Of a DNA stretch of 64,000 nucleotides, positions 25,235 to 33,984 are shown in pieces; the stretch's first letter is position 1; each line of letters begins with the position of its first letter. Made by a program: the position numbers and the translations under genes. The notes under the pieces were generated by a model, which saw only the letters and a list, made by a program, of their open reading frames with translations, was not told the DNA's origin and did no database searches. This stretch comes from Leptolinea sp964420995 (GTDB lineage: Bacteria; Chloroflexota; Anaerolineae; Anaerolineales; Anaerolineaceae): NCBI GenBank assembly GCA_964420995.1, contig CAYQUX010000006.1, forward strand, positions 1-64,000, in the 5' to 3' direction.

Positions 25235-25786
25235 TTAATCCTCTCCCGGGGTAAATTCGTCCATTGGTTCTTCAGCTACAGGTTCTGGTTGGTTTTGTTT
25301 TTCCCTGCGATCCTGTAACCACACATACACCAGTAATATGGCCACACCGACTGAAATGCTGGCATCAGCCACATTGAATACCGGGAAATTGCCTATGGAA
25401 ATGAAATCTGTGACATAACCAACGGTGACACGGTCGATGAAATTACCCATAGCACCGGCCAGTTGAAGTGAGAGGCACGTCTTCAATATCCAGTTGTTAC
25501 CGGCTATTCTGGGGTAATAATAAATAATCAAGAGACTGACAACAGCCGCCAGTACGGCGAACACTGTGCTCATCCCCTGGAACATGCCAAACGCCACACC
25601 GGTGTTCTTCCAGTGAACGATGCGCGCGTATGGCGTCATCCAATCCCACGGCGACCAGATCGACCCCAGAGTAAGCGATGAGCGAACATACCATTTACTT
25701 AATTGATCCAGACCAGTTATAGATCCTGCAACCAGGAATAGAAATAGGTAGTTTTTTGCGTTTTTATTCAAAAGGTAATCTCCCAT
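25235..25786 (-). CDS. lspA: Lipoprotein signal peptidase (signal peptidase II)
   Basis: The 183-residue membrane aspartyl peptidase removes signal peptides from lipid-modified prolipoproteins after Lgt has acted. Both catalytic blocks are present: GAMGNFIDRVTVG and FPVFNVADASI with the two aspartates, plus NTGVAFGM. Four membrane segments are visible. A charged C-terminal tail rich in Glu and Pro (about 155-183) is an addition to the core enzyme. It is the first gene of the lspA-rluD-ltaE unit. Confidence 0.95.
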   Translation of the reverse strand: MGDYLLNKNAKNYLFLFLVAGSITGLDQLSKWYVRSSLTLGSIWSPWDWMTPYARIVHWKNTGVAFGMFQGMSTVFAVLAAVVSLLIIYYYPRIAGNNWILKTCLSLQLAGAMGNFIDRVTVGYVTDFISIGNFPVFNVADASISVGVAILLVYVWLQDRREKQNQPEPVAEEPMDEFTPGED

Positions 25787-25900
25787 AACAGCGGATGAAT
25801 TTTACCTTATCTCCACTTTATGGAAGCAGGTTGGCAAAACTTGATTTTCATAACAATCCATGGAATGCCGGATTATCCAGATGTTATTTACCACCGGCGG

Positions 25901-27061
25901 TTATTGTTCTTCCTGTTTCACCTCTATATCCCCCGCGTAGGCTCTCAGCCAGTTCTTTTCCGGCGACCAGAGGGCAATACCACCGCCGCCAAGGACGACC
26001 AAAATCTCTGAAAGACAAAAAGCCAGCAAAAAATACGGGTCAGTTTCCGAAGTTGACATGGCAAGGCCGGTATATCCCATGATCCCCAGAAAGCAAAGCC
26101 GGGGGATTAACCCGAGAATGGCGGCAAAACATAACATGAAAATGGGAAAGTTCGAAAAATCCGTAGGAAAAAGTGGTGAAAGCATGACCAGAAAACCCGC
26201 CGCGATTCGTGCCAGAAGAAGAATCAAATGGAATGGAATACTGCTCGAAATTTTTCCCCATCGGCTCGCGGCTTTTTCCCCATCTTTTCCATTCAAGTAT
26301 TGTCGCGCGTAGACGACAGCCGTGACGGCGATCAGCATCACCCCGGCAATTGAATTGATCTCTATGGAAAAGATCGGTAGGAGCGCCGCACCCAGGTAAC
26401 CGATCAACATACCTGACAATAATCGCAGTGATGGGTTCCCTGCGAGATTGTGAGGTCGTTTACGCACCCTGAGCACCAGCCAGTCTCCAGCAGGAAAAAT
26501 GAGCGCCATAATCCCCACTGCCAACACCACCGGCGATGCTCTGTCAGCGAGCACCAGATTGAAGGAACCGATCACCAGTCCGCAAACATCAAGCAAACCA
26601 AACAGAAAATCTACCAGCAGGAAGTTTCGCCCGGTGAACACCGTCTGAAACCGGCCAACCGCACCGGCTGCAAGGGAAAGGAGGAGAAAGATGCCGGGAA
26701 TCCACTCCAGGTTGGTATACATAAATGGCGTAAAAATGTACCCTGCCAGACAGGCCAGACAAAATGCGCGAAAGATTTGCGCCCAAACGGGAAATTCAAT
26801 GCGGGGATTGATGACAGCGAAAGATGCCAGGCGGTTTTGCGGTAGATTGATGTATACAATCACAAAGAATGGAATGGCCAATGCCATGCTTATGACGGAA
26901 AGCCATCTGGCGTTGGCAAAAGAAGTCAGGTTTGACAGGTACCAACCGTACGTGGCACACCCGGCCATCCAGGTTACCATGGCAATCATCAACTGTCTGC
27001 GCGACTTGGACAATCCGTACTGATCCAGATTCGCGTCCATAAGATGAGTGTAACCACCCAT
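25901..27061 (-). CDS. Polytopic membrane protein of unknown function
   Basis: No family is recognised. The 386-residue protein has about ten hydrophobic segments, a basic loop after the sixth (RVRKRPHN) and a short charged C-terminal tail. There are no obvious catalytic motifs. Start choice is uncertain. ATG 27061 lies 5 nt after a TACAAT box (27067-27072), which suggests a leaderless transcript; ATG 27040 and a GTG at 27097 inside the ileS terminator are alternatives. The gene is isolated between the ileS terminator and a 114-nt gap before lspA that shows nothing clear. Confidence 0.65.
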   Translation of the reverse strand: MGGYTHLMDANLDQYGLSKSRRQLMIAMVTWMAGCATYGWYLSNLTSFANARWLSVISMALAIPFFVIVYINLPQNRLASFAVINPRIEFPVWAQIFRAFCLACLAGYIFTPFMYTNLEWIPGIFLLLSLAAGAVGRFQTVFTGRNFLLVDFLFGLLDVCGLVIGSFNLVLADRASPVVLAVGIMALIFPAGDWLVLRVRKRPHNLAGNPSLRLLSGMLIGYLGAALLPIFSIEINSIAGVMLIAVTAVVYARQYLNGKDGEKAASRWGKISSSIPFHLILLLARIAAGFLVMLSPLFPTDFSNFPIFMLCFAAILGLIPRLCFLGIMGYTGLAMSTSETDPYFLLAFCLSEILVVLGGGGIALWSPEKNWLRAYAGDIEVKQEEQ

Positions 27062-27097
27062 TATTAATTGTAAAGAGCATATTTTGATCATTTTCAC

Positions 27098-27135
27098 AAA
27101 AAACTGGCCGCCCCGGAAAGGGATCGGCCAGTTTT
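27098..27135 (-). terminator. Rho-independent terminator of ileS
   Basis: An 11-bp perfect stem (AAAACTGGCCG 27100-27110 with CGGCCAGTTTT 27125-27135) encloses a loop with a small CCC/GGG stem. On the minus strand it ends in TTTTTT, 26 nt after the ileS stop. Confidence 0.85.
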
Positions 27136-27160
27136 AATGCGTATCTTCAATGGATTTTGA

Positions 27161-30100
27161 TCAGGCTTTCATTAACCCGACCGTCAGGGTCTCGCCATCA
27201 AAGGAATCCGTGTCCACATGTGTTCCGGCGGAAGGTGTTCCTGAAGCCAGTTTCACAGTGAGCGTCTCGGCGCAGATGTAGTCGCGGTAGGCATCCACGG
27301 CTTTCGCCAGCTGCGGCGTGGCTGTGTATTGCACCTGAATACGGTCGGAAATTTCCAGTCCGGCGGTCTTCCGCAAGTCCTGCACACGGCGCACGACCTC
27401 TCGCGCCAGACCTTCAAGGATGAGATCTTCATTCAGATCGGTCACCAGAGCGGCCAGGGTGGCGCCGTCATTGGCCACGGCATAACCTTCCCGGGCGGTG
27501 GCACGGACTTCGATCTCTTCCGGCAGTAAGTCAAAGGTTTCACCGGCGGCTTTCACGGTCACATTCTTCCCATCCAGAAGCAATTTTGCCGCGGATTCCG
27601 GTTCCAGTGCCAGAATGGCCTGCCGGATGGCCGGGAATTTTGCTCCGTATTTCTGTCCCAGTTGTTTGGGGAGCGGATTCAAGGAGTAAGAGACCGCCTC
27701 ACCAGCCGCGTTCAACGCGCGGACTTTCTTGACATTCAATTCATCCGTGAGGATTTCGGCGTACTGTGTCAGAATACGTCCTTCTTCCGCGCTGCCCAGC
27801 GAGAACGCGCACTCGGCCAGCGGTTGGCGTACCTTGCGGTTAGCCTTGTTGCGGGCGGCATGGCCCAGGGAAGCGAGTTTCATCACCAGCGTCATCTCGC
27901 GGTTCAGTTTTTCGTTAACAACAGCCGTATCCACTTCCGGCCAATCCGCCAGGTGAACGGATTCTGGAGCCGACGAATCGAACGAAAGCACCAGGTTCTG
28001 GTAAAGTTCTTCCGCGAGGAATGGCATAGCCGGAGCCAGCAGTTTGCTCAGCGTGACCAGTGCCTCGTACAGCGTGGCATACGCGGCCTGCTTGTCCGCA
28101 TCCGATTCGGTCTTCCAGAAACGGCGGCGGGAGCGGCGCAGGTACCAGTTGGAAAGCTGATCGACAAATACCTCCACCGGTCGGGTAGCTGACAGGCTGT
28201 CATAATTCTCGTAGGCATTGGTCACGTCGCGCACCAGGGTGTGCAGCGCGGAGCGCAGCCATTTGTCAAGATGGCTGTACTCTACCTTCGCGTTCTTTTC
28301 CGGTTTCCAGCCATCCAGGTTGGCGTAATTCACAAAGAAGGAATAGGTATTCCACAGGGTCAGGGTAAAGGTACGAATGACCTCGCCCACCAGATCCGCC
28401 GAGAAACGTCGTTCCTGGCCGGCCGGGCTGGCCGTGTAAAGATACCAGCGGAAGGCGTCCGCGCCGTGCACATCCAGAATATCCCAGGGACTGACCACGT
28501 TGCCTTTGGACTTGGACATTTTCTGTCCTTCACCGTCCAGGATCAACCCCAGGCAGATGACGTTCTTGAAACACACCTCGTCATTCAGAAGTGTGCTGAT
28601 GGCATGCAGCGAGTAGAACCAGCCGCGGGTTTGATCCACCGCTTCACAGATATAATCCGCGGGGTACTGTTCCTTGAATTCCTTCTGGTTCTCGAATGGG
28701 TAGTGCCACTGGGCATACGGCATGGAGCCAGAGTCAAACCAGACATCGATTAATTCAGGCACGCGCTGCATGGTCCCCTTGCAATCCGGACAGGTGTAGG
28801 TGATCCTGTCCACATGCGGACGGTGCAGATCCAATTCTTTCAGGTCGCGGCCCGACTTTATGGATAGCTCCTCCACAGAGCCAATGCATTCCTGTTTACT
28901 GCACGACTGGCACTGCCATACGGGCAGCGGGGTTCCCCAGTAGCGCTCTCGCCCCAGCGCCCAGTCAATGTTATTTTCCAGCCAGTTGCCAAAGCGGCCG
29001 TTTTTGATATGACCCGGATACCAGTTAATGGTATTGTTCAGGCCGACCAGGCGGTCTTTCAGGCGGCTGGTGCGGATATACCAGGTCTTGCGGGCGAAGT
29101 ACAACAGGGGTGTTTTGCAGCGCCAGCAGAAGGGATAGGTGTGCACGATCGTACCGCGCCGGAAGAGCAGCCCGCGTTGTTTGAGTTCGTCCATGATCAG
29201 CGGGTCGGCATCCTTGATGAAAATACCCGCCCACGGTTTAACCTCCGGCAGGAATTTGCCATCAGCGCCGACTGCCTGGATCACCGGCAAACCAACCTTC
29301 TGCCCCAGCAGCATGTCTTCCGCGCCGTACGCCGGGGCGGTGTGTACCAGACCCGAGCCGTCTTCCGTGGAAACATAATCGGCCAGAGCCACATAATGCG
29401 CCGGTTTGTCCAGAGGCAGGAAACTGTAAAGCGGGGTGTATTTCCTACCTTCCAATTCCTTGCCGGTCATGCGTTTGACGATGGTGTACGCCTCATCTCC
29501 CAGCACCTTTTCGACCAGCGCTTCAGCCAGGATCAATTTTTCTTTGCGGCCGTCTTCGAGAGCGCGTTCCACCACGGCATATGTCACATCCGGGTGGGCG
29601 GCTACCGCCGCGTTGGACGGCAGAGTCCAGGGAGTGGTCGTCCAGACCAGCAGGGACGTGTCCGGCTCATCGATCAGGCGCATGCGCACGAAGATGGAGG
29701 GATCCTCCGCGTCATCATAGCCCAGCGCGACCTCATGGTCGGAAAGCGGTGTACCGCAGCGCGGACAGTAGGGCACGACTTTGAAACCCTGGTAGAGCAG
29801 GTCCTTGTCCCAGAAATTCTTGAGGATATTCCAGATGGATTCAATGTAGCTGTTCTTGTAGGTCACATAGGCTGTTTCCATATCCGCCCAGTAACCCATG
29901 CGGTCCGTCATCTTCTCCCATTCTTGAATGTAGGAGAAGGCGGATTCACGGCAAAGTTCATTGAATTTATCGATGCCGTAGGCTTCGATCTGCTGTTTGT
30001 TGGTAAAACCCAGTTTCTTTTCGACTTCAATTTCAACCGGCAGACCGTGGGTATCCCACCCGCCGCGGCGGATACTGTGAAAACCGCGCATGGTCTTGTA

Positions 30101-30310
30101 ACGCGGGAACATGTCTTTAAAAGAGCGCGCCAGCACATGATGCACACCGGGATGGCCGTTTGCCGTGGGTGGGCCTTCATAGAAGACATACTTGCGGTTG
30201 CCTTCGCGCTGTTTCACGGATTTGTGGAATACGTCCTTTTCCTTCCACATTTGAAGGATGGCTTCTTCCATTTTCACTACATCAACTTTGGGGGTTACAT
30301 TTTTAAACAT
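27161..30310 (-). CDS. ileS: Isoleucyl-tRNA synthetase, type 2
   Basis: The 1049-residue class Ia enzyme charges tRNA-Ile. Start ATG 30310 has GGAGG 5 nt upstream; an in-frame codon 11 residues earlier lies in the leader terminator region. The HIGH-type motif is GHPGVHH and the second signature is KMSKSKGN. The editing domain contains TTPWTLPSN, and several CxxC pairs (CPRC, CWRC, CQSC, CPDC) suit zinc sites. Length, GPPTANG-x-PG-x-HH and CPRCGTPLSDHEVA match the eukaryote-like IleS2 group, which is known for mupirocin tolerance. Expression is controlled by the isoleucine T-box directly upstream, and a strong terminator follows. Confidence 0.97.
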   Translation of the reverse strand: MFKNVTPKVDVVKMEEAILQMWKEKDVFHKSVKQREGNRKYVFYEGPPTANGHPGVHHVLARSFKDMFPRYKTMRGFHSIRRGGWDTHGLPVEIEVEKKLGFTNKQQIEAYGIDKFNELCRESAFSYIQEWEKMTDRMGYWADMETAYVTYKNSYIESIWNILKNFWDKDLLYQGFKVVPYCPRCGTPLSDHEVALGYDDAEDPSIFVRMRLIDEPDTSLLVWTTTPWTLPSNAAVAAHPDVTYAVVERALEDGRKEKLILAEALVEKVLGDEAYTIVKRMTGKELEGRKYTPLYSFLPLDKPAHYVALADYVSTEDGSGLVHTAPAYGAEDMLLGQKVGLPVIQAVGADGKFLPEVKPWAGIFIKDADPLIMDELKQRGLLFRRGTIVHTYPFCWRCKTPLLYFARKTWYIRTSRLKDRLVGLNNTINWYPGHIKNGRFGNWLENNIDWALGRERYWGTPLPVWQCQSCSKQECIGSVEELSIKSGRDLKELDLHRPHVDRITYTCPDCKGTMQRVPELIDVWFDSGSMPYAQWHYPFENQKEFKEQYPADYICEAVDQTRGWFYSLHAISTLLNDEVCFKNVICLGLILDGEGQKMSKSKGNVVSPWDILDVHGADAFRWYLYTASPAGQERRFSADLVGEVIRTFTLTLWNTYSFFVNYANLDGWKPEKNAKVEYSHLDKWLRSALHTLVRDVTNAYENYDSLSATRPVEVFVDQLSNWYLRRSRRRFWKTESDADKQAAYATLYEALVTLSKLLAPAMPFLAEELYQNLVLSFDSSAPESVHLADWPEVDTAVVNEKLNREMTLVMKLASLGHAARNKANRKVRQPLAECAFSLGSAEEGRILTQYAEILTDELNVKKVRALNAAGEAVSYSLNPLPKQLGQKYGAKFPAIRQAILALEPESAAKLLLDGKNVTVKAAGETFDLLPEEIEVRATAREGYAVANDGATLAALVTDLNEDLILEGLAREVVRRVQDLRKTAGLEISDRIQVQYTATPQLAKAVDAYRDYICAETLTVKLASGTPSAGTHVDTDSFDGETLTVGLMKA

Positions 30311-30320
30311 CCGGCCTCCA

Positions 30321-30594
30321 GAAAATAAAAGCTCCCGCCCCATTCAGGGGCGGGAGGAATTCCCGCGGTACCACCCTGCTTCCGGTTTGATGACCGGCGC
30401 TCGGTCAGAGACTGTCTTGATGATCTCCGCGCCATGGGTAACGTCTGGCGATTACGGCTCACTTACTGGGGGAAACCCGTTCAGCTTGCTGCTCCGGAAG
30501 GATTTTCTGCCTGTCGCCCGTTCCCGGCTTTCACCAAACCCGGGTTCGCTGACCGTGCCTTGCAGGCATACTCGTTTCCATCAAAGCATTTGAG
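30321..30594 (-). promoter_or_regulatory. T-box riboswitch leader of ileS (isoleucine specific)
   Basis: The minus-strand leader holds the conserved T-box AGGGTGGTACCGCGG (30363-30377). It is followed by a terminator stem of 10 bp (30332-30341 with 30347-30356) and a TTTTATTTT tail; GCGGGA in the T-box arm can instead pair with TCCCGC to form the antiterminator. In Stem I a GCCTG/CAGGC helix is flanked by an AGTA element on its 5' side and AGAAAATCC on its 3' side, placing ATC (isoleucine) as specifier, closed below by GGAA/TTCC. Uncharged tRNA-Ile should stabilise the antiterminator and allow ileS transcription. The 3' half is certain; the Stem I pairing is my own fold. Confidence 0.93.
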
Positions 30595-30600
30595 AACATG

Positions 30601-30629
30601 ATTATGCCACAGAAATAGAAGCGGGTCAA
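30601..30629 (-). promoter_or_regulatory. Promoter of the ileS T-box leader
   Basis: On the minus strand TTGACC (30624-30629) and CATAAT (30601-30606) are spaced exactly 17 nt. The start predicted near 30594 fits the 5' edge of Stem I. Confidence 0.75.
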
Positions 30630-30759
30630 CAAAACCGGCTCCAAAAAAAATCTCTGTATGGGTATCACAATAAGTATCATGGTAGGATACATCACACATA
30701 AATTGGAGTATTATTATGCTATTATGAAAATATGGCTTGCAGGTTGTGGAAATCTACTA

Positions 30760-30789
30760 TTGAAATAGATAGAACCACAACTGTATAAT
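30760..30789 (+). promoter_or_regulatory. Putative promoter of the diguanylate cyclase
   Basis: TTGAAA (30760-30765) and TATAAT (30784-30789) are 18 nt apart in an A/T-rich stretch, leaving an 80-nt leader to the ATG at 30879. I see no ribosome site better than AAGAAG near the start. The rest of the 30630-30759 gap holds nothing recognisable. Confidence 0.6.
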
Positions 30790-30878
30790 AACCTTATGCT
30801 AACCAATGGGGATACTAAAAACTAAATTCTCATTTTAGCATTTGCGTTACTCTCGCTCTAATTAAGAAGCTGGCTGAT

Positions 30879-31811
30879 ATGAATAAGAATGCTCACAACC
30901 CGGACGTTCCGGACGATTTCGATGATGCAAATCTATTGTTTCAGTCATTGATGGAAACCATCTCAGACAGCATTTATTTCAAAGACAGAGACTCCCGGTT
31001 GATCCGAGTAAGTCAACGGCTGGCTAATTCCATCGGGAAAACTCCCGAAGAAATCATCGGTAAAACCGATGTGGAACTATTCGGACAGGAGTTCGGGGAA
31101 AGAACCCGCATCGAAGAACTCCGGGTTTTGGAAACCGGCCAACCGATCGTCGGCATGGTGGAGTGTTTTGACCGCCCGGACGGCACCAAGAACTGGACTT
31201 CAACCAGCAAACACCCCCTGCGCAATCAAAAAGGTGAAATCTTCGGCTTGTTCGGGATAACCCGTGAGATCAATGAAATTAAACAGGTGGAGAACGACCT
31301 TCAATTCCTGGCCACCCACGACGTGCTCACCTCTCTGCCCAACCGCTACCTGCTCTTTGACCGCATGGATCAGGCTATTTACCGGGCCCAGCGGCATGGA
31401 TTCATGGTGGCTATTCTATTTGTAGACCTGGATAATTTTAAAGATATTAATGACACATTTGGACATGCTACCGGTGACCTGATCCTGGTACAGGTTGCCA
31501 ACCAATTACAACACCATGTCCGTGATCTGGATACCGTCGCGCGCATTGGTGGAGATGAATTTATTGTTCTCATGGAATCGATCCAAAATGAAACAGAAGC
31601 CGTTCAGATCGCAGAACGCATCGTTAAGGAAGTCAGTCAGGGGATCAACATTTATCCCATTACCCCTGAAATCAGTGTATCCATCGGTATCAGCCTGTAC
31701 CCTCAGCATGGAACCACATCCAACAAACTGGTAGGTTGCGCGGATGACGCCATGTATCGGGCAAAAACCAGTAAAAATTGTTTTTCGGTTTACACGCCAA
31801 ATGGGATTTAA
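30879..31811 (+). CDS. PAS-GGDEF diguanylate cyclase
   Basis: The 310-residue soluble protein has a PAS domain (about 18-135, with the typical GKTPEEIIGKTDVELF) and a GGDEF domain (about 143-308). The active-site GGDEF (224-228) is intact and an inhibitory site R-x-x-D (RDLD 215-218) lies exactly five residues before it, so the enzyme should make c-di-GMP and be inhibited by its product. Substrate residues FVDLDNFKDIND are present. There is no membrane segment, so the PAS domain probably reads a cytoplasmic cue. It is a single gene between the ileS leader and a convergent C45 hydrolase. Confidence 0.95.
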   Translation: MNKNAHNPDVPDDFDDANLLFQSLMETISDSIYFKDRDSRLIRVSQRLANSIGKTPEEIIGKTDVELFGQEFGERTRIEELRVLETGQPIVGMVECFDRPDGTKNWTSTSKHPLRNQKGEIFGLFGITREINEIKQVENDLQFLATHDVLTSLPNRYLLFDRMDQAIYRAQRHGFMVAILFVDLDNFKDINDTFGHATGDLILVQVANQLQHHVRDLDTVARIGGDEFIVLMESIQNETEAVQIAERIVKEVSQGINIYPITPEISVSIGISLYPQHGTTSNKLVGCADDAMYRAKTSKNCFSVYTPNGI

Positions 31812-31818
31812 TCAATAA

Positions 31819-31847
31819 GAGGAACCGGAAAAGTGTACCAGTTCCTC
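31819..31847. terminator. Possible bidirectional terminator
   Basis: GAGGAAC (31819-31825) pairs with GTTCCTC (31841-31847), extended by GG/CC, between two convergent genes. T-runs are weak on both sides (TTATT on the minus strand). Confidence 0.5.
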
Positions 31848-31872
31848 TCATAGTAGATGGTTGTTATCCGGT

Positions 31873-32994
31873 TCAGGCTGGCTTCCAGAAATCTGCCGTG
31901 GTGTGTTCCACCGGTAACATTACATCAAATTCTCCGGGCTGGGGGTCATTGAAATCAATCCGGTGCCAATTTTCTCTCGCTGGAGACCCAAACGTTACCT
32001 CCATGCGGCACTCATTAAGATCAAACACGCAGGAATGCAGGGTACCAAAAAATTCCGGGTAGAAGTGCGCGCAAGGTCCTTCCGGGTACATCGTTCCCAG
32101 GAACGCCTTGATATCCTCAACCGAGATGCTTCCACGTTTTTCTTCAATGAAGTGCCGGATGGACTTCAGACGGGTATCAGAATGCACCATGCAGGTCGCG
32201 TCCAACCGTTTGGTCTCGTCCGTCTGGTAATGATTGGTGGCAGCAAGGTACGGCTCGCTCTGGCTGGCACGGATGATCTTCTTGTCCGGCCCGTGAATTT
32301 CCACCAGCGACAGGTTCCCTCCGGCATCCGCCAGGATCAGGATCGGGTTGCCCGCGCAGGGAATATCTGCGAGGCGCTCTTCCGCTTCAGCCACGGTCTT
32401 GCACGTATCCAGAAGCGTGCGGATGACGGCCCAGAATTGCAGACCTTCCTGGATGGGCGGCTGCTGCCCCGGCATGATTCCCACGGGCATCCCCCCGGCT
32501 GACATGGTGACCGATAAACCTTTTTCATTCAAGCCATCATTGCGCCCAAAGAAGAGCGTAGGGAACCCCGTGCTGGCATATCGGCCTTCCGGGAAGATCG
32601 TGGTCAATTTCAGATCATCAATTTTTTCTCCAAAATCATAATTACGTCCCACCAGCACATGACCGCTGGCTGTCATTTCAGGCCGCATGGCAAAGTGGCT
32701 GCAATGATTCCCACCAATATGCGTTATGGACAGGTACACCAGTTTCTCCAGTGGAAACCCTGCAGCCGAGCTGAAACCGGCCAATTCTTCCACAAGTCCG
32801 GGACAATACTGCTCCATTAGTTTGATACTGCGGTCGACCGGCGCGGATGTTCCGGGCAGCGGTCCAGATCCAAAGAAACCCATCGCCGGCGGGATGGAGC
32901 GAATCAATTCGCCCTGTTTTCGGCCGATTTCTTCCGCGGAACCGCGTAAAACAAGATGATGAAATTTGACAGGTATACTGCTCTGGGTTGACAT
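31873..32994 (-). CDS. C45-type peptidase / acyltransferase-like Ntn hydrolase
   Basis: The 373-residue protein fits the C45 and acyl-CoA:6-aminopenicillanic-acid-acyltransferase group of Ntn hydrolases. The nucleophile is predicted to be Cys98 in GGNHCSHF; such proteins usually self-cleave just before this Cys to expose it. Other family features are VLVGRNYDF, an N-x-x-G-L-S-V-T-M strand and ATNHY near residue 255. The substrate is unknown; amides of fatty acids or amino acids are typical. The ATG at 32994 has GGAGG 5 nt upstream. No export signal is seen. Confidence 0.85.
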   Translation of the reverse strand: MSTQSSIPVKFHHLVLRGSAEEIGRKQGELIRSIPPAMGFFGSGPLPGTSAPVDRSIKLMEQYCPGLVEELAGFSSAAGFPLEKLVYLSITHIGGNHCSHFAMRPEMTASGHVLVGRNYDFGEKIDDLKLTTIFPEGRYASTGFPTLFFGRNDGLNEKGLSVTMSAGGMPVGIMPGQQPPIQEGLQFWAVIRTLLDTCKTVAEAEERLADIPCAGNPILILADAGGNLSLVEIHGPDKKIIRASQSEPYLAATNHYQTDETKRLDATCMVHSDTRLKSIRHFIEEKRGSISVEDIKAFLGTMYPEGPCAHFYPEFFGTLHSCVFDLNECRMEVTFGSPARENWHRIDFNDPQPGEFDVMLPVEHTTADFWKPA

Positions 32995-33092
32995 TCATTC
33001 CTCCATTTGTGATTGATCAGCCACTATGATAGATCAACGGAATATGAATGTCTTGCCAAATCATGGGATATATTTTGCGAATCTTGCGATGG

Positions 33093-33977
33093 CTAGATGG
33101 GCTTTAGCGGGATATAAATATCCATTTCAAACAGACCATTATTCAACGGCTCAGGGGAATTGAGGTAGACCTCGTAACAGGGAAAATCCGCCGGCTGCAT
33201 TCCGCTGTCGGGCAGCCAATCACGGTAAATGGATTGGTATTTCGTTTGAATCTGATCTGCCAGACAGGACACCCGGAATATGGCGCAGGTCATCTCGGGG
33301 ACGTCCATTGTGCCAACTGTTTTGTCTTTCTGGATGGAATCGGGCACGGTGATCGCGGCCAAATAGCGGCATTTATCCGCCGGGGTAATCAATGGATCAT
33401 CCAGTGATATTCCAATACGCAGCGTATCGTCTCGATAAACGGAATGGGCCACCGCCCAGCGGTCAAGGCGTTCCCAGGTCTGACAAATTTCAGGCAATGA
33501 ATAGCCTTTTAAATAAGCCAGATACGCGAGATGCAGGGCAGGTATTTTTCGCACCTTGACATCCCATTTTGGCCGGTCATCAACCGCCATGGTGCATACT
33601 TGAGAATTACAGGCATCCGCCAGCGACCGCAGGTGACGACCATTGGCATATTCCCTGGCGGAAACGCCGAAGTATAGTTTGAATGCCCTTGAAAATGTGG
33701 AAGATGATGAGAATCCGCAGGCCAACGCGATTTCTGTGATGGACATATTTCGGGCTTTCATCAGTAAATTGGCAGCCCGTTCCACCCGAAGTCGGTTTAT
33801 GTACTCCTGCGGGGTTTCATTCATCGCGCCATGGAATATCCGATGGAAATGATAGGATGAAAAATGACTCTCCACAGCCACCCGCGCCAGGTCCAACGGT
33901 TCGTGCAGGTGCTCATTGATGAAAACGACCACCCGTTCAATTCGATTTCGGTACTCAGCTCGTGATTCAAAGTTCAT
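33093..33977 (-). CDS. AraC-family regulator with GyrI-like effector domain
   Basis: The 294-residue protein has an N-terminal AraC/XylS double helix-turn-helix (about 5-105) with the signature ITEIALACGFSSSSTFSRAFK, then a GyrI/Rob-like ligand-binding domain (about 120-294) ending in the typical EMDIYIPLKP. Such proteins bind small hydrophobic or cationic compounds and often control transporters or enzymes nearby. ATG 33977 is chosen because it follows the pdp stop by 7 nt and has AGGC upstream. It is co-oriented with pdp and may be in its operon; the regulated target is not evident. Confidence 0.88.
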   Translation of the reverse strand: MNFESRAEYRNRIERVVVFINEHLHEPLDLARVAVESHFSSYHFHRIFHGAMNETPQEYINRLRVERAANLLMKARNMSITEIALACGFSSSSTFSRAFKLYFGVSAREYANGRHLRSLADACNSQVCTMAVDDRPKWDVKVRKIPALHLAYLAYLKGYSLPEICQTWERLDRWAVAHSVYRDDTLRIGISLDDPLITPADKCRYLAAITVPDSIQKDKTVGTMDVPEMTCAIFRVSCLADQIQTKYQSIYRDWLPDSGMQPADFPCYEVYLNSPEPLNNGLFEMDIYIPLKPI

Positions 33978-33984
33978 TTTTTGC

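Noticed and set aside
29009..30328. A 439-codon open frame antisense to ileS
   Set aside because: It lies wholly opposite a verified synthetase, has no ribosome site and its product is biased by the ileS codon pattern; it is a shadow.
30640..30760. Small ncRNA in the gap between ileS leader and the diguanylate cyclase
   Set aside because: Only A/T-rich sequence and short partial repeats (GTATCA-type) are visible; no promoter-terminator pair encloses an RNA.
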